Part shown: piece by piece, positions 47,290-55,287 of the stretch
Layout: the number at the start of each line of letters is the position of its first letter
How positions within the stretch are numbered: position 1 is the first letter of the stretch
Assembly (NCBI RefSeq): GCF_019468465.1
Contig: NZ_CP080519.1
Span: 4,231,001-4,295,000, forward strand
DNA from: Amycolatopsis sp. DSM 110486
GTDB taxonomy: Bacteria; Actinomycetota; Actinomycetes; Mycobacteriales; Pseudonocardiaceae
Direction of reading: 5' to 3'
DNA length: 64,000 bases
Notes under the pieces: generated by a model
What the model was told of the DNA's origin: nothing
The model's input: the letters and a program-made list of their open reading frames with translations, nothing else
The model's database searches: none
Position numbers and translations under genes: made by a program

Positions 47290-47441
47290 GGACCCTCTGC
47301 GGCCATCCGGGCGGACCCCCGCATGGCCGTTGACCTGATGTTTCACCCCAAAACCATACTCTCGGTATCGCATCACTAACGCACCGTCGATGAATCTGGA
47401 GCGTAACCGCCTTGCAACTCGTTATTCGGTAACCGCAGTGG

Positions 47442-48608
47442 TCAGACGAGTTGGCGCAGCCGCCCGACGGCCTCGTCGATGACTTCGTTCCGCTTGCAGA
47501 ACGCGAAACGCAGCAGGTGTTTCCACTCGTCCGGGTGATCTGTGAACACCTTCACGGGCACGGCCGCGACGCCGACGCGTTCGGGCAGCGCCCACGCCAG
47601 CTCGGCGGCGTCGGTGAAACCGAGCGGGCGGACGTCGGCCGTCAAGAAGTACGTGCCGCTGCTGGGGCGAACGGCGAAACCCGCGTCCGCGAGTCCCGCC
47701 GACAGCCGGTCGCGCTTGTCCTGCAGGCTCGTCCGCAGCTCTTCGACCCACGGCAGCTCGTGGTCCAGCGCGTACGCCACCGCCGGCTGCAGCGGCCCGC
47801 CCGAGACGAACGTGATGAACTGCTTCGCCGCCTTCACCGCGGCCACGAGCTCGGGCGTCGAGCAGACCCAGCCGATCTTCCAGCCGGTGCAGTTGAACGT
47901 CTTGCCGGCGCTGGAGATCGACACCGTCCGCTCGCGCATGCCGGGCAGGGTGGCGAGCGGGATGTGGGACGCGTCGTCGAACACGAGGTGCTCGTAGACC
48001 TCGTCGGTCACCGCGATGAGGTCGTGCTCCACGCACAGCGCCGCCACGGCCTCCAGCTGCGCGCGAGAGAACACGGTGCCGGTCGGGTTGTGCGGCGAGT
48101 TCAGCAGCACCGCGCGGGTGCGCGGCGTGATGGCGTCGCGCAGGGCGTCGAGGTCGAGCTCGAGGCGTCCGTCGGCCGTCTCGACCAGGCCGATCACGCG
48201 CCGCTGGGCGCCGGCCATCGCGACGGCCGCGGCGTAGGAGTCGTAGTACGGCTCGACCACGATCACCTCGTCGCCGGCCTCGGTCAACGCGATGAGCGCG
48301 GCCGTGATGGCCTCGGTCGCACCCGTCGTGACCAGGACTTCCGTGTCCGGGTCGTACTCGGTGCCGTAGCGCAGCCGATGTCGCGCGATGGCGGCGCGCA
48401 GCTCGGGGCGGCCCGGGCCCGGCGGGTACTGGTTGTCGCCGCCGAACAGGGAGTTCTTCGCCGCTTCGAGCATGCCGGCGGGCCCGTCGGTGTCGGGAAA
48501 ACCCTGGCCGAGGTTCACGGCGCCGTGCTTCACGGCGAGCGCCGTCATCTCGGCGAAGATCGTCGCGGTGAAGGGGCGGAGGCGGGGGACGAGAGCTGGT
48601 TCACGCAC
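47442..48608 (-). CDS. PLP-dependent aminotransferase, class I (DapC-like)
   Basis: A 388-residue fold-type I aminotransferase. NLGQGFPDTDGP at the start, GATEAITAALIAL, NSPHNPTGTVF, DEVYEHLVFD and the PLP Lys in SISSAGKTFNCTGWKIGW are all present. It resembles actinobacterial N-succinyldiaminopimelate aminotransferase DapC and kynurenine aminotransferase-like enzymes; adjacent lysine genes are absent, so the exact substrate is open. GTG 48608. Divergent from the DUF445 gene. Confidence 0.9.
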   Translation of the reverse strand: MREPALVPRLRPFTATIFAEMTALAVKHGAVNLGQGFPDTDGPAGMLEAAKNSLFGGDNQYPPGPGRPELRAAIARHRLRYGTEYDPDTEVLVTTGATEAITAALIALTEAGDEVIVVEPYYDSYAAAVAMAGAQRRVIGLVETADGRLELDLDALRDAITPRTRAVLLNSPHNPTGTVFSRAQLEAVAALCVEHDLIAVTDEVYEHLVFDDASHIPLATLPGMRERTVSISSAGKTFNCTGWKIGWVCSTPELVAAVKAAKQFITFVSGGPLQPAVAYALDHELPWVEELRTSLQDKRDRLSAGLADAGFAVRPSSGTYFLTADVRPLGFTDAAELAWALPERVGVAAVPVKVFTDHPDEWKHLLRFAFCKRNEVIDEAVGRLRQLV

Positions 48609-48637
48609 GAAAACGCATCCTCACGGACAATGGCGTC

Positions 48638-49936
48638 GTGGAGCAACTCACCCCAGCCAAGGTCACGCCCGCAGACCCGCCCGGTGGCGCCGCCGGTGAC
48701 GCGGAAAAACGGCGCGGCTTGCGGAGGATGAAGCAGGTCGCGCTGTCCTTCCTCCTCGGCGCCACGGTCGTCTTCCTGCTCACGAGCTGGGCGGAGTCGG
48801 CCGGCTGGCCCGCGTGGGTCGGCTATGTGAAGGCGGCCGCCGAGGCCGGCATGGTCGGTGCGCTCGCCGACTGGTTCGCCGTCACCGCGCTGTTCCGCCA
48901 CCCGCTGGGCCTGCGGATCCCGCACACGGCGATCATCCCGAACAAGAAAGACCAGCTCGGCGACAGCCTGGGCGACTTCGTCGGCTCGAACTTCCTCTCC
49001 GAGGACGTGATCCGCGACAAGCTCAAGCGCGTCGAGATCTCGCGCCGCCTCGGCGGGTGGCTTTCGCAGCCGGACAACGCCGAGCGTGTGACGTCGGAGC
49101 TGGCCACGGTCGTGCGCGGCGCCGTCACGGTCCTGCGCGACGAGGACGTGCAGGCGATCATGGAACAGGCTGTGGTCAAGCGCATCGTCGACCGGCCGTG
49201 GGGTCCGCCGCTGGGCAAGATCCTCGCGGGTGTGTTCGAGGACGGCGCGCACCACAAGCTCGTGGACCTGATGTGCGACCGGGCCTACGAGTGGGTGCGC
49301 GACAACCACCAGGCGATGCTGCGGGTCGTCTCCGACCGCGCGCCGAGTTGGTCGCCGAAGTTCGTCGACGAGATGCTGGCGGACAAGGTCTACGGCGAGG
49401 TGCTGTCGTTCGCGTGGGCCGTGAAGACGGACGTGAACCACCCGATGCGCCTGGCGCTGGACAAGTTCCTCGGCGAGTTCGCGCAGGACCTGCAGAACGA
49501 CCCGAAGACCATGGAGCGCGCCGAGCAGATCAAGGGCCAGATCGTGCACCACGACGAGGTGCAGAAGCTGATCGGCAACGCGTGGGCCACGGCGAAGGAG
49601 ATGCTGCTCAACGCGGCCGAGGACCCGTCGAGCGAGCTGCGCCGGCGCGTGCGCGCGGGCCTGCAGTCGCTCGGCGAGCGGCTGATCACGGACGACTCGC
49701 TGGCGTCGAAGGTCGACAGCTGGGTCGAGGGCGCTGCGGCGTATCTGGTGAAGAACTACTCCAAGGAGATCACCACGATCATCACCGATACCGTCGAGCG
49801 CTGGGACGCCGAGGAGACGTCGCGGAAGATCGAGCTGCAGGTGGGTCGCGACCTCCAGTTCATCCGCATCAACGGCACGGTGGTGGGCGCGTTGGCCGGT
49901 CTGGTGATCTACACGGTGGCGCAGCTGCTGTTCTGA
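48638..49936 (+). CDS. DUF445 membrane protein
   Basis: A 432-residue protein with an N-terminal membrane helix (VALSFLLGATVVFLLTSW), VKAAAEAGMVGALADWFAVT then ALFRHPLGLRIPHTAIIP of the DUF445 family, a long helical soluble middle and a C-terminal membrane helix (GTVVGALAGLVIYTVAQLLF). Function unknown; a relation to envelope or prophage-like exclusion has not been shown. GACAAT lies 6 nt before GTG 48638, so it is likely leaderless. Confidence 0.9.
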   Translation: MEQLTPAKVTPADPPGGAAGDAEKRRGLRRMKQVALSFLLGATVVFLLTSWAESAGWPAWVGYVKAAAEAGMVGALADWFAVTALFRHPLGLRIPHTAIIPNKKDQLGDSLGDFVGSNFLSEDVIRDKLKRVEISRRLGGWLSQPDNAERVTSELATVVRGAVTVLRDEDVQAIMEQAVVKRIVDRPWGPPLGKILAGVFEDGAHHKLVDLMCDRAYEWVRDNHQAMLRVVSDRAPSWSPKFVDEMLADKVYGEVLSFAWAVKTDVNHPMRLALDKFLGEFAQDLQNDPKTMERAEQIKGQIVHHDEVQKLIGNAWATAKEMLLNAAEDPSSELRRRVRAGLQSLGERLITDDSLASKVDSWVEGAAAYLVKNYSKEITTIITDTVERWDAEETSRKIELQVGRDLQFIRINGTVVGALAGLVIYTVAQLLF

Positions 49937-50034
49937 TTTGGGCTTTTCGTAGTTTTCGCCGGTTCTGGGTGCCGGAGCGTGGCCGCTCATGCGCAGCTGG
50001 TGCGTATACCACACCCAGGGGACCTTCAAACCAG

Positions 50035-50188
50035 TTGTCCACAGGAAGCTGAGTTATCCCCCGGGTTATCCACAACTTTTCACGGATCTGGCCTAACGCC
50101 CATCCACAAGTTGTGGGGATCCGGTGCGCCTGCACGTGCATATCTGGTGGCTGTGCATTAGTTGTCCACAGGCTCTCAGTTGTGCACA
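50035..50188. promoter_or_regulatory. Cluster of DnaA-box sequences
   Basis: TTGTCCACA at 50035-50043 and 50162-50170 and TTATCCACA at 50066-50074 are perfect boxes in the same orientation; TTATCCCCC (50054) and TTGTGCACA (50180) are degenerate ones, and CCACAA-G-TTGTGG lies at 50104-50116. All fall in the gap after DUF445, the last reaching into the CGNR coding end. No dnaA or dnaN is near. Another perfect box lies at 52252-52260. Confidence 0.65.
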
Positions 50189-50643
50189 CCCGTCGCGCGG
50201 GCGCGCCAGGTCCGGGCCTTCTCGCGGTTGCCGCAGACGCGCATGGAGCACCACGTGCGCGAGCGGTTGCGGGACTCGTCGTAGAAGGCTTCGAGGCAGT
50301 CGTCGGCCGGGCAGATCTTGAGTCGGACCCAGTCTCCGCGGATGGAGAGCCGCGTGGCCGCGACCAGCACCGCGGACACTGCGGTTGTCCCGAGGAGCTG
50401 CGGGCCTTGGTTGTTCAGCGAGAAGGTCAGCGGGACTTCGAGCTGTTCCACGGGGAGTCGCGGATCTCCGACGGCGGCGCGCAGCCCGTCGCGGATGGCG
50501 CGGGCTTCGTCCGCGTTGCTCGGGGAGACGCCGCGTTCGGCTGACCAGCGTTGCCACAGCCCGGGGTCGTCCAGCAGGTCCTCGCCGCGCTCGATGTCGA
50601 CGGTGTTGAGGAAGTCCACCACCAGGGTCGCGTCGGTGTGCAC
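50176..50643 (-). CDS. CGNR zinc-finger/ABATE-domain regulator (second copy)
   Basis: A 155-residue regulator of the same family as the one at 36035. ABATE part VVDFLNTVDIERGEDLLDDP; zinc finger ICPADDCLEAFYDE then RTWCSMRVCGNREKARTW. GTG 50643 lies 6 nt after TACACT (50655-50650), so it is probably leaderless; a longer frame to 50694 would cross the operator. Divergent from a glyoxalase-fold gene. Confidence 0.92.
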   Translation of the reverse strand: MHTDATLVVDFLNTVDIERGEDLLDDPGLWQRWSAERGVSPSNADEARAIRDGLRAAVGDPRLPVEQLEVPLTFSLNNQGPQLLGTTAVSAVLVAATRLSIRGDWVRLKICPADDCLEAFYDESRNRSRTWCSMRVCGNREKARTWRARATGVHN

Positions 50644-50712
50644 GCAACCAGTGTACGAGCGAGGGTGGTTGCTTCGTCGGCTGGTAACTCCCATACTCCG
50701 TATACTGGTTAC
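50644..50712. promoter_or_regulatory. Divergent promoters with mirrored GTAACC/GGTTAC-type sites
   Basis: GCAACCAGTGTA (50644-50655) and TATACTGGTTAC (50701-50712) are near-perfect mirror images, each combining a -10 (TACACT leftward, TATACT rightward) with an adjacent GGTT half-site. GCAACCA/TGGTTGC (50644-50672) is a further perfect 7-bp dyad. Layout parallels the CGNR locus at 35967-36028. Confidence 0.7.
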
Positions 50713-50729
50713 TGGAGGGAGTCACGATC

Positions 50730-51098
50730 ATGGGTGCTGTTCCGACGTTCGGCTCGACCGTCTTCGACTGCCCGGACCCCGCCGCGCTCGCCGGCTTCTA
50801 CCGCGCGGTGCTCGACTGGCCCGAGCCCGCGGTGCACGCGGACGGCTCCTGGGCCCGGCTCGTCAACCCGACCGGCGGTGCGCGCTTGGAGTTCCAGCAG
50901 GTGGCGGACTACCGCGCGCCCGAGTGGCCCTCGGCTTCGTTGCCCCAGCAGGCCCACCTCGACCTGGACGTCGACGACCTGGAGGCCGCGCACACCCGCG
51001 TGCTCTCCCTGGGCGCCAAGCTGCTCGACGACTCGCCCTCGACCTTCCGCGTCTACGCCGATCCGGTGGGTCATCCGTTCTGCCTGTGCGCCTGCTGA
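50730..51098 (+). CDS. VOC/glyoxalase-fold protein
   Basis: A 122-residue single VOC protein of the common actinobacterial type: FGSTVFDCPDPAALAGFYRAVLDWPE at the start, RLEFQQV, then PQQAHLDLDVDDLEAAH and YADPVGHPFCLC at the end. The His in HLDLDV and the acidic groups could bind a metal; function unknown (possibly resistance or detoxification). GGAGGGAG sets the ATG. Divergent from the CGNR gene and likely its target. Confidence 0.9.
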   Translation: MGAVPTFGSTVFDCPDPAALAGFYRAVLDWPEPAVHADGSWARLVNPTGGARLEFQQVADYRAPEWPSASLPQQAHLDLDVDDLEAAHTRVLSLGAKLLDDSPSTFRVYADPVGHPFCLCAC

Positions 51099-51131
51099 CG
51101 CGCCGGGCGGAATCTGCGTAGTCTCGGATGC

Positions 51132-51518
51132 GTGATTTGTCCGAAGTGTCAGAACCGGATGCGGACCGTCGACAAGAACGGCATCCACATCGAACAGTGC
51201 GAGGCGTGCCGGGGGATCTTCTTGGACCACGGTGAGCTGGAGCAGATCGCCGGAGCCGAGAGCTCGTACTACGGCGGGGCGCAGCCACCGCCGCGCTACG
51301 GGCGGGCGGACTCGCCGCGCCCGTACCGGGGTGGGCACGGGGACTCGCCGAAGCCCTATCGCGGTGGTGGGTATTCGGATTCGCCTAGGCCTTATGGGGG
51401 CGGTGGGGGTTACTCGGACTCGCCGCGGCCCTACGGCGGGCATCGCGGCTACGCGGACTCACCTCGGCCCCATGGAGGGCACCGCAAACGCGGCTTCCTC
51501 GAGAACCTGTTCGACTGA
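51132..51518 (+). CDS. TFIIB-type zinc-ribbon protein with DSPRPY repeats
   Basis: A 128-residue protein. The N-terminal zinc ribbon is MICPKCQNRMRTVDKNGIHI followed by EQCEACRGIFLDHGELEQIA (CxxC...CxxC), as in zf-TFIIB proteins. Residues about 55-115 are tandem copies of an 11-17-residue unit around DSPRPYGG/YRGG (five to six units), an intrinsically flexible tail, and the end is RKRGFLENLFD. GTG 51132. Function unknown; length variation by repeat number is expected. Confidence 0.85.
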   Translation: MICPKCQNRMRTVDKNGIHIEQCEACRGIFLDHGELEQIAGAESSYYGGAQPPPRYGRADSPRPYRGGHGDSPKPYRGGGYSDSPRPYGGGGGYSDSPRPYGGHRGYADSPRPHGGHRKRGFLENLFD

Positions 51519-51555
51519 GTTGCGTTCCGTCGATCCGGTTCCCGGCGCGGGCTCG

Positions 51556-52176
51556 GTGTCCGCTCTTGATCCAGCGCCCGCCCTCGACCTGCGGATTTGT
51601 CCCGCGTGCGGCGATCGTGCCGACCGCCCGCGGGTCGAGGGCGCGGTGCTGGGGTGTGTCCTCTGTGGACATCGGTGGCCGTTCCGGCGGCTGCCGCTGT
51701 TCGCGCTCACCGGCCCGAGCGGCGCGGGCAAGTCCACTGTCGGCCCGGCGCTGGCCGCGCGGCTGGCCGGGGATGCGGTGGTGCTGGAACAGGACGTCCT
51801 GTGGACGGGCGCCCTCCGCGACGACATCCCGGGCTTCCGCGCGGCCTGGCTCCGCATGGCGGCGATGCTGCACCAGAACGGCCGGCCGGTCGTCCTGTGC
51901 GGCACCGTCGCCCCGCAGGAAATCGAGCCCCTGCCGGAACGCGCCTTCTTCTCCGACGTGCACTACCTCGCCCTCGTCGCCGATGACGAGGCTCTCCGCA
52001 AACGCTTGCGAGCCCGCCCCGCGTGGCGTGAATGGGACGAGCCGCGCATCGACGAGATGCTCGAGTTCAACCAGTGGATCCGCACTCAGGTCCCGCACCT
52101 CGATACCACCGCCACCCCGCTCGATGACGTGGTCACCCAGGCGGAGAAGTGGGTTAGGTCGAACCTGACTGGCTGA
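51556..52176 (+). CDS. P-loop kinase-like protein with zinc-ribbon N-terminus
   Basis: About 206 residues. An N-terminal zinc ribbon (RICPACGDRADRPRVEG and CVLCGHRW, CxxC...CxxC) precedes a P-loop NTPase domain: LFALTGPSGAGKST (Walker A), then RPVVLCGTVAPQE and RLRARPAWREW. It resembles small-molecule or nucleoside kinases; the substrate is unknown. The start is uncertain: GTG 51556, or a TTG at 51520 overlapping the previous gene's end. It is co-directional with the zinc-ribbon gene just before. Confidence 0.8.
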   Translation: MSALDPAPALDLRICPACGDRADRPRVEGAVLGCVLCGHRWPFRRLPLFALTGPSGAGKSTVGPALAARLAGDAVVLEQDVLWTGALRDDIPGFRAAWLRMAAMLHQNGRPVVLCGTVAPQEIEPLPERAFFSDVHYLALVADDEALRKRLRARPAWREWDEPRIDEMLEFNQWIRTQVPHLDTTATPLDDVVTQAEKWVRSNLTG

Positions 52177-52288
52177 CCGGCAAGTGGGGATGGGCTGGGT
52201 CGAACCCAGCAACCGTCCACAGCCCCCGCCGGTTGGGTCGGACCTACTGACTTGTCCACAAGTACAGCGAGCATCCGTCGGGTCCGGC

Positions 52289-53464
52289 CTAACTCAACTC
52301 CCACTGAAGCCCATCCGGCTCATCCAGCCAGAACTCCTGCCGTGAGCCATCCACAGTCAGGCCGAAGCGGTCGCGCTCCGGGCGGCCCAGGGAGTTCCAC
52401 AGGACGAGGGCGCGCTCGGCGAGGTCCCACAAGCCGCGGGGGCCGCCTTGGGCGGTTTCGAGCGTGTCGCCGTGGTTGCGGAAGCGGGCCCACGAGCCGT
52501 CGGGGTGGGTGAGGGCGAAGGGGCCTGCATGGGGGTCCCCCGAGGAAATCGCGTCGGTCGAGCCGTCGGGGAGTTCGCGGACCGGGTGGACGCCCGGGAG
52601 TTCCAAGGAGGCGAAGAACTCGAACTTCAAGTGAGGCTTCAGCAGCAAATCAATCGGCAGCTGCGTCGGCCGCCAATCCGCAGAAGCGGGCGAAGGTAGA
52701 GCCGCCGGAGCCGGAAGGCGGTGGGCGCGCAGGGGCATGAAGCGACCGTCGCGGGCCAGGACCCGCCCGTGGCCCGTCGCGCCTGAGCCGGCGACCAGCC
52801 GGACCAGCCCCGCGCCCAACGGCCGGTTCAACGTCGTCACCACGAGGCCGCCCGGCACCGTCTGCTCAAGCCAGGCCGGCGGCACCGAAGAAACCGAGGC
52901 TGTACACAACACCCGGTCGAACAGGACCCCGGCCGGAAACCCGAGCGCCCCGTCGCCAACCTCGCACGACGGCGCATACCCCGCCTCCTGCAGATGCCCA
53001 CGCGCAGCCGAAACCAGCCCCGCGTCGACGTCCACAGTGGACACTGAACCCGACCCGCAACGATGGCTCAGCAGCGCCGCGTTGTACCCCGTCCCGGTCC
53101 CGATCTCCAGCACCCGCTGCCGGTCCTCCACGCGCAGCTCCTCGAGCATGATCGCCATGATCGCGGGCATGCTCGAAGAACTTGTCGGTACTCCGTCGAT
53201 CGGCCCCTCGCGTCGAGCCTTGTCCCACAGGGACGAATCGTCGTCGAGCTGCGTCACCAGCACGTCGGGGGAGTAGACCCGCTCCAGCCACCCCGGATCG
53301 TCGCGGTCGACAGCCGCCCAGCCCTCGTCGACGCGCGTGAAGAACTGCGGCAGGAACACGTGGCGCGGCACGCCGCGAAAGGCCTCGACCCACTTCGGGT
53401 CGTGCAGCACGTCCTCGTCGACCAGGTGCTTGACCAGCCTGCGGCGCAACCGCTGAGTCGCCAT
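52289..53464 (-). CDS. PCMT-like (protein-L-isoaspartate) methyltransferase
   Basis: A 391-residue protein. The N-terminal part has FRGVPRHVFLPQFF as in protein-L-isoaspartate O-methyltransferases; the Rossmann core has VLEIGTGTGYNAALLSHRCG, VSTVDVD and FDRVLCTASVSSVPPAWLEQ then TVPGGLVVTTL. A C-terminal extension of about 150 residues (LDEPDGLQWEL at the end) is shared by a group of actinobacterial and RiPP-associated PCMT-like enzymes. A substrate is not evident. ATG 53464 chosen. The gap 52177-52288 holds only a DnaA-box-like sequence. Confidence 0.87.
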   Translation of the reverse strand: MATQRLRRRLVKHLVDEDVLHDPKWVEAFRGVPRHVFLPQFFTRVDEGWAAVDRDDPGWLERVYSPDVLVTQLDDDSSLWDKARREGPIDGVPTSSSSMPAIMAIMLEELRVEDRQRVLEIGTGTGYNAALLSHRCGSGSVSTVDVDAGLVSAARGHLQEAGYAPSCEVGDGALGFPAGVLFDRVLCTASVSSVPPAWLEQTVPGGLVVTTLNRPLGAGLVRLVAGSGATGHGRVLARDGRFMPLRAHRLPAPAALPSPASADWRPTQLPIDLLLKPHLKFEFFASLELPGVHPVRELPDGSTDAISSGDPHAGPFALTHPDGSWARFRNHGDTLETAQGGPRGLWDLAERALVLWNSLGRPERDRFGLTVDGSRQEFWLDEPDGLQWELS

Positions 53465-53505
53465 GGGGACCACCGTAGCCGGGTGAGCGGAACCACACCT
53501 GAAAG

Positions 53506-53548
53506 TGCAAGCAGGGTGCTTGCAATAGCTAGCACGTCCGCGTACGGT
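53506..53548 (+). promoter_or_regulatory. XRE promoter with TGCAAGCA-N3-TGCTTGCA operator
   Basis: TGCAAGCA (53506-53513), GGG, TGCTTGCA (53517-53524) form a perfect 19-bp dyad that overlaps the -35 TTGCAA (53520-53525); TACGGT (53543-53548) is the -10, spacer 17 bp. Fits autorepression by the XRE protein. A TGCAAGCAGG copy also lies inside the gene near 53816. Confidence 0.75.
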
Positions 53549-53574
53549 CGGAAGTGTCGCGAGGAGGTGACCGG

Positions 53575-54015
53575 ATGACAGAACCCGGCGGGACCCAAAA
53601 CCCGATCGAGAAGGTCGCGGACATCGCCTCCGACATCGGCGAGTACATCCGCCAGCAGCGGAGTTCGGCGAAGATTTCGTTGCGGCAGTTGTCGAAGCTC
53701 GCCGGCGTGTCCAATCCGTACCTGAGCCAGATCGAGCGCGGGGTCCGCAAACCCAGCGCGGAGATCCTGCAGCAGATCGCCAAAGGTCTGCGGATTTCGG
53801 CCGAAGCGCTTTACGTGCAAGCAGGAATTCTCGACTTGCCCACGGGAGGCCCGGTCGGCGACGCGATTCGCGCCGACACCGTGCTGACCGAGCGGCAGAA
53901 GCAGGTTCTGCTCGACGTCTACGAGTCCTTCCGGCGGGAGAACGCCGCCGGCACGCCCGCTGAGCCACCGACGACCACCAAGACCACCCACGACACCACA
54001 GAGGAGTCGGCATGA
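53575..54015 (+). CDS. XRE-family regulator upstream of hbhA
   Basis: A 146-residue regulator. The helix-turn-helix is about 25-80 (KISLRQLSKLAGVSNPYLSQ and IERGVRKPSAEILQQIA); a Thr-rich end follows. GAGGAGGTGACC sets the ATG, and its stop overlaps the HbhA start (ATGA). The arrangement XRE then hbhA matches the order known in mycobacteria (Rv0474-Rv0475). Confidence 0.93.
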   Translation: MTEPGGTQNPIEKVADIASDIGEYIRQQRSSAKISLRQLSKLAGVSNPYLSQIERGVRKPSAEILQQIAKGLRISAEALYVQAGILDLPTGGPVGDAIRADTVLTERQKQVLLDVYESFRRENAAGTPAEPPTTTKTTHDTTEESA

Positions 54016-54677
54016 CCACGCCCAAGACCGAGGACGTCCGCAAGGCCGTCAGCACCGCCATCGACCAGGTCCGCACCCCGCTGCTCGCCGCGCTCGGCGC
54101 CGGCAACCTCGCGAGCCAGGCCGTGACCGACGCCGTCGCGAAGGCCCGCAAGAGCGGCGAGAACGCCCGCAAGAACCTCGAAGAGCTGCCCACCGACGTC
54201 GAGAGCCTGCGCGGCAAGCTCGACCCGGCCGAGCTGCGCAAGGTCATCGACGAGTACACCGAGGCCGCGCTCAAGCTCTACAACAAGCTGGCCGAGTCCG
54301 GCGAGCAGACCTGGGACAAGATCTCCGCGCAGCCGCAGGTGAAGAAGGCCCTCGACCAGCTCGAGGACGCCCTGACCACCGCGCAGGAGCGCGTGGACGG
54401 CCTGGCCGGCGAGACCCGCGAGCGCGTCGACGGCGTGCTCGCCAAGGTCACCAAGCGCACCCGCTCCGTCGGCGAGAAGACCGCCCGCAAGGTGACCGAG
54501 GTCGCCGACGAGACCGCCGAAGCCGTCGAGGACCTCGGCGACGACCTCGCCCACGAGACCCGCTCGGTCGCGCGCAAGACCGCCAACCGCACGGCGCCGA
54601 AGACCGCTTCGCCCGCCCGCCGCACCACCACGACGGTCGCGAAGAAGCCGGCCGCCGCGCCGAAGACCGAGAAGTAA
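54012..54677 (+). CDS. hbhA: Heparin-binding hemagglutinin-like protein
   Basis: A 221-residue protein, mostly long amphipathic helices (coiled coil about 10-165, RKAVSTAIDQVRTPLLAALG, AELRKVIDEYTEAALKLYNK) with a Lys/Pro/Ala/Thr-rich tail (about 180-221, KKPAAAPKTEK). Mycobacterial HbhA has the same length and order, with the Lys-rich tail binding heparan sulfate and methylated in vivo. In a soil actinomycete it is more likely a surface or lipid-body-associated helical protein; adhesion is not implied. Coupled to the XRE gene. Confidence 0.85.
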   Translation: MTTPKTEDVRKAVSTAIDQVRTPLLAALGAGNLASQAVTDAVAKARKSGENARKNLEELPTDVESLRGKLDPAELRKVIDEYTEAALKLYNKLAESGEQTWDKISAQPQVKKALDQLEDALTTAQERVDGLAGETRERVDGVLAKVTKRTRSVGEKTARKVTEVADETAEAVEDLGDDLAHETRSVARKTANRTAPKTASPARRTTTTVAKKPAAAPKTEK

Positions 54678-54693
54678 GCCCGAGAACGACACC

Positions 54694-54748
54694 AGCCCGC
54701 TCCCCGGCGCGCCGCACCGACAGGTCGGCCGCCGGGGAGCGGGCTTCT
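54694..54748 (+). terminator. Intrinsic terminator after hbhA
   Basis: AGCCCGCTCCCCGGCG (54694-54709) and CGCCGGGGAGCGGGCT (54730-54745) pair perfectly over 16 bp, followed by TCTCTTGG. Confidence 0.9.
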
Positions 54749-54757
54749 CTTGGTTGG

Positions 54758-55100
54758 GGTGGCAAGAGCGGCAACGTGGGAGCCGCATCCACGCGCCGGC
54801 TGGCGAGATCGGTCACAAGGAGGCCCGCTCCCGATGGCCGGCAAGGAGGGACGGCCGCCTTTTGGGACACGCGCCACAACCCTGCCCGTTCGCTGGCAGC
54901 CGCTCGTGATGGCGGACAAACGGGGAGAGGCCGCTTTCCAGCCGCGGTACGACCCGCGCAACCGCTCGCGATGGTCGAGAAGCAGATGCGGATTCCCCCG
55001 TGCTGTGCGGCGCAACCCCGCCTTTTCGGCGGGCAGGTGTGCGTCCCGCTGTAAGGCCGGCAACGGTGAGACCGCGTTTCCCGCGCGACTGCCCGCCCCG
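54758..55100. repeat. Degenerate tandem repeats, about 63-79 bp units
   Basis: Related blocks begin near 54758, 54834, 54909, 54972 and 55051. The core is CCGCTCnCG-ATGGC(C/G)GRCAA, a purine run, then GGCCGC(C/T)TTTCC and CGCG; each unit diverges by 30% or more. Spacing is about 63-79 bp. The 610-bp gap between hbhA and DUF2516 has open frames on both strands but none with a recognisable product or coherent codon bias. Confidence 0.6.
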
Positions 55101-55287
55101 GTTCAAAAGCCGGCCCGAAGAGCCCGTTCCCCGCCCGCCACACCGCCGCATCGGCACACCCGAACCACAGGGCCGAACGCAAGACCCCCACCAGGACAGA
55201 GAACTAGGTCACACCCACCCCACACCGCGGCGCTTGTGAAGTGCCGGGCCACCGGCGCGTTGGGTGGTTTGCCGTAAGCTGGCGTCC

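Noticed and set aside
50035..50188. Call as a replication origin
   Set aside because: DnaA boxes cluster here, but the genes expected beside an actinobacterial oriC are absent and no AT-rich unwinding region is visible. Reported only as a box cluster.
52190..52290. tRNA-like GGTCGAACCC segment
   Set aside because: No acceptor or anticodon arms can be drawn around it.
54448..55191. Leftward 247-codon frame over hbhA and the repeat gap
   Set aside because: It is antisense to hbhA and Arg/Ala-rich without any recognisable domain; the repeat structure explains the open frames in the gap.
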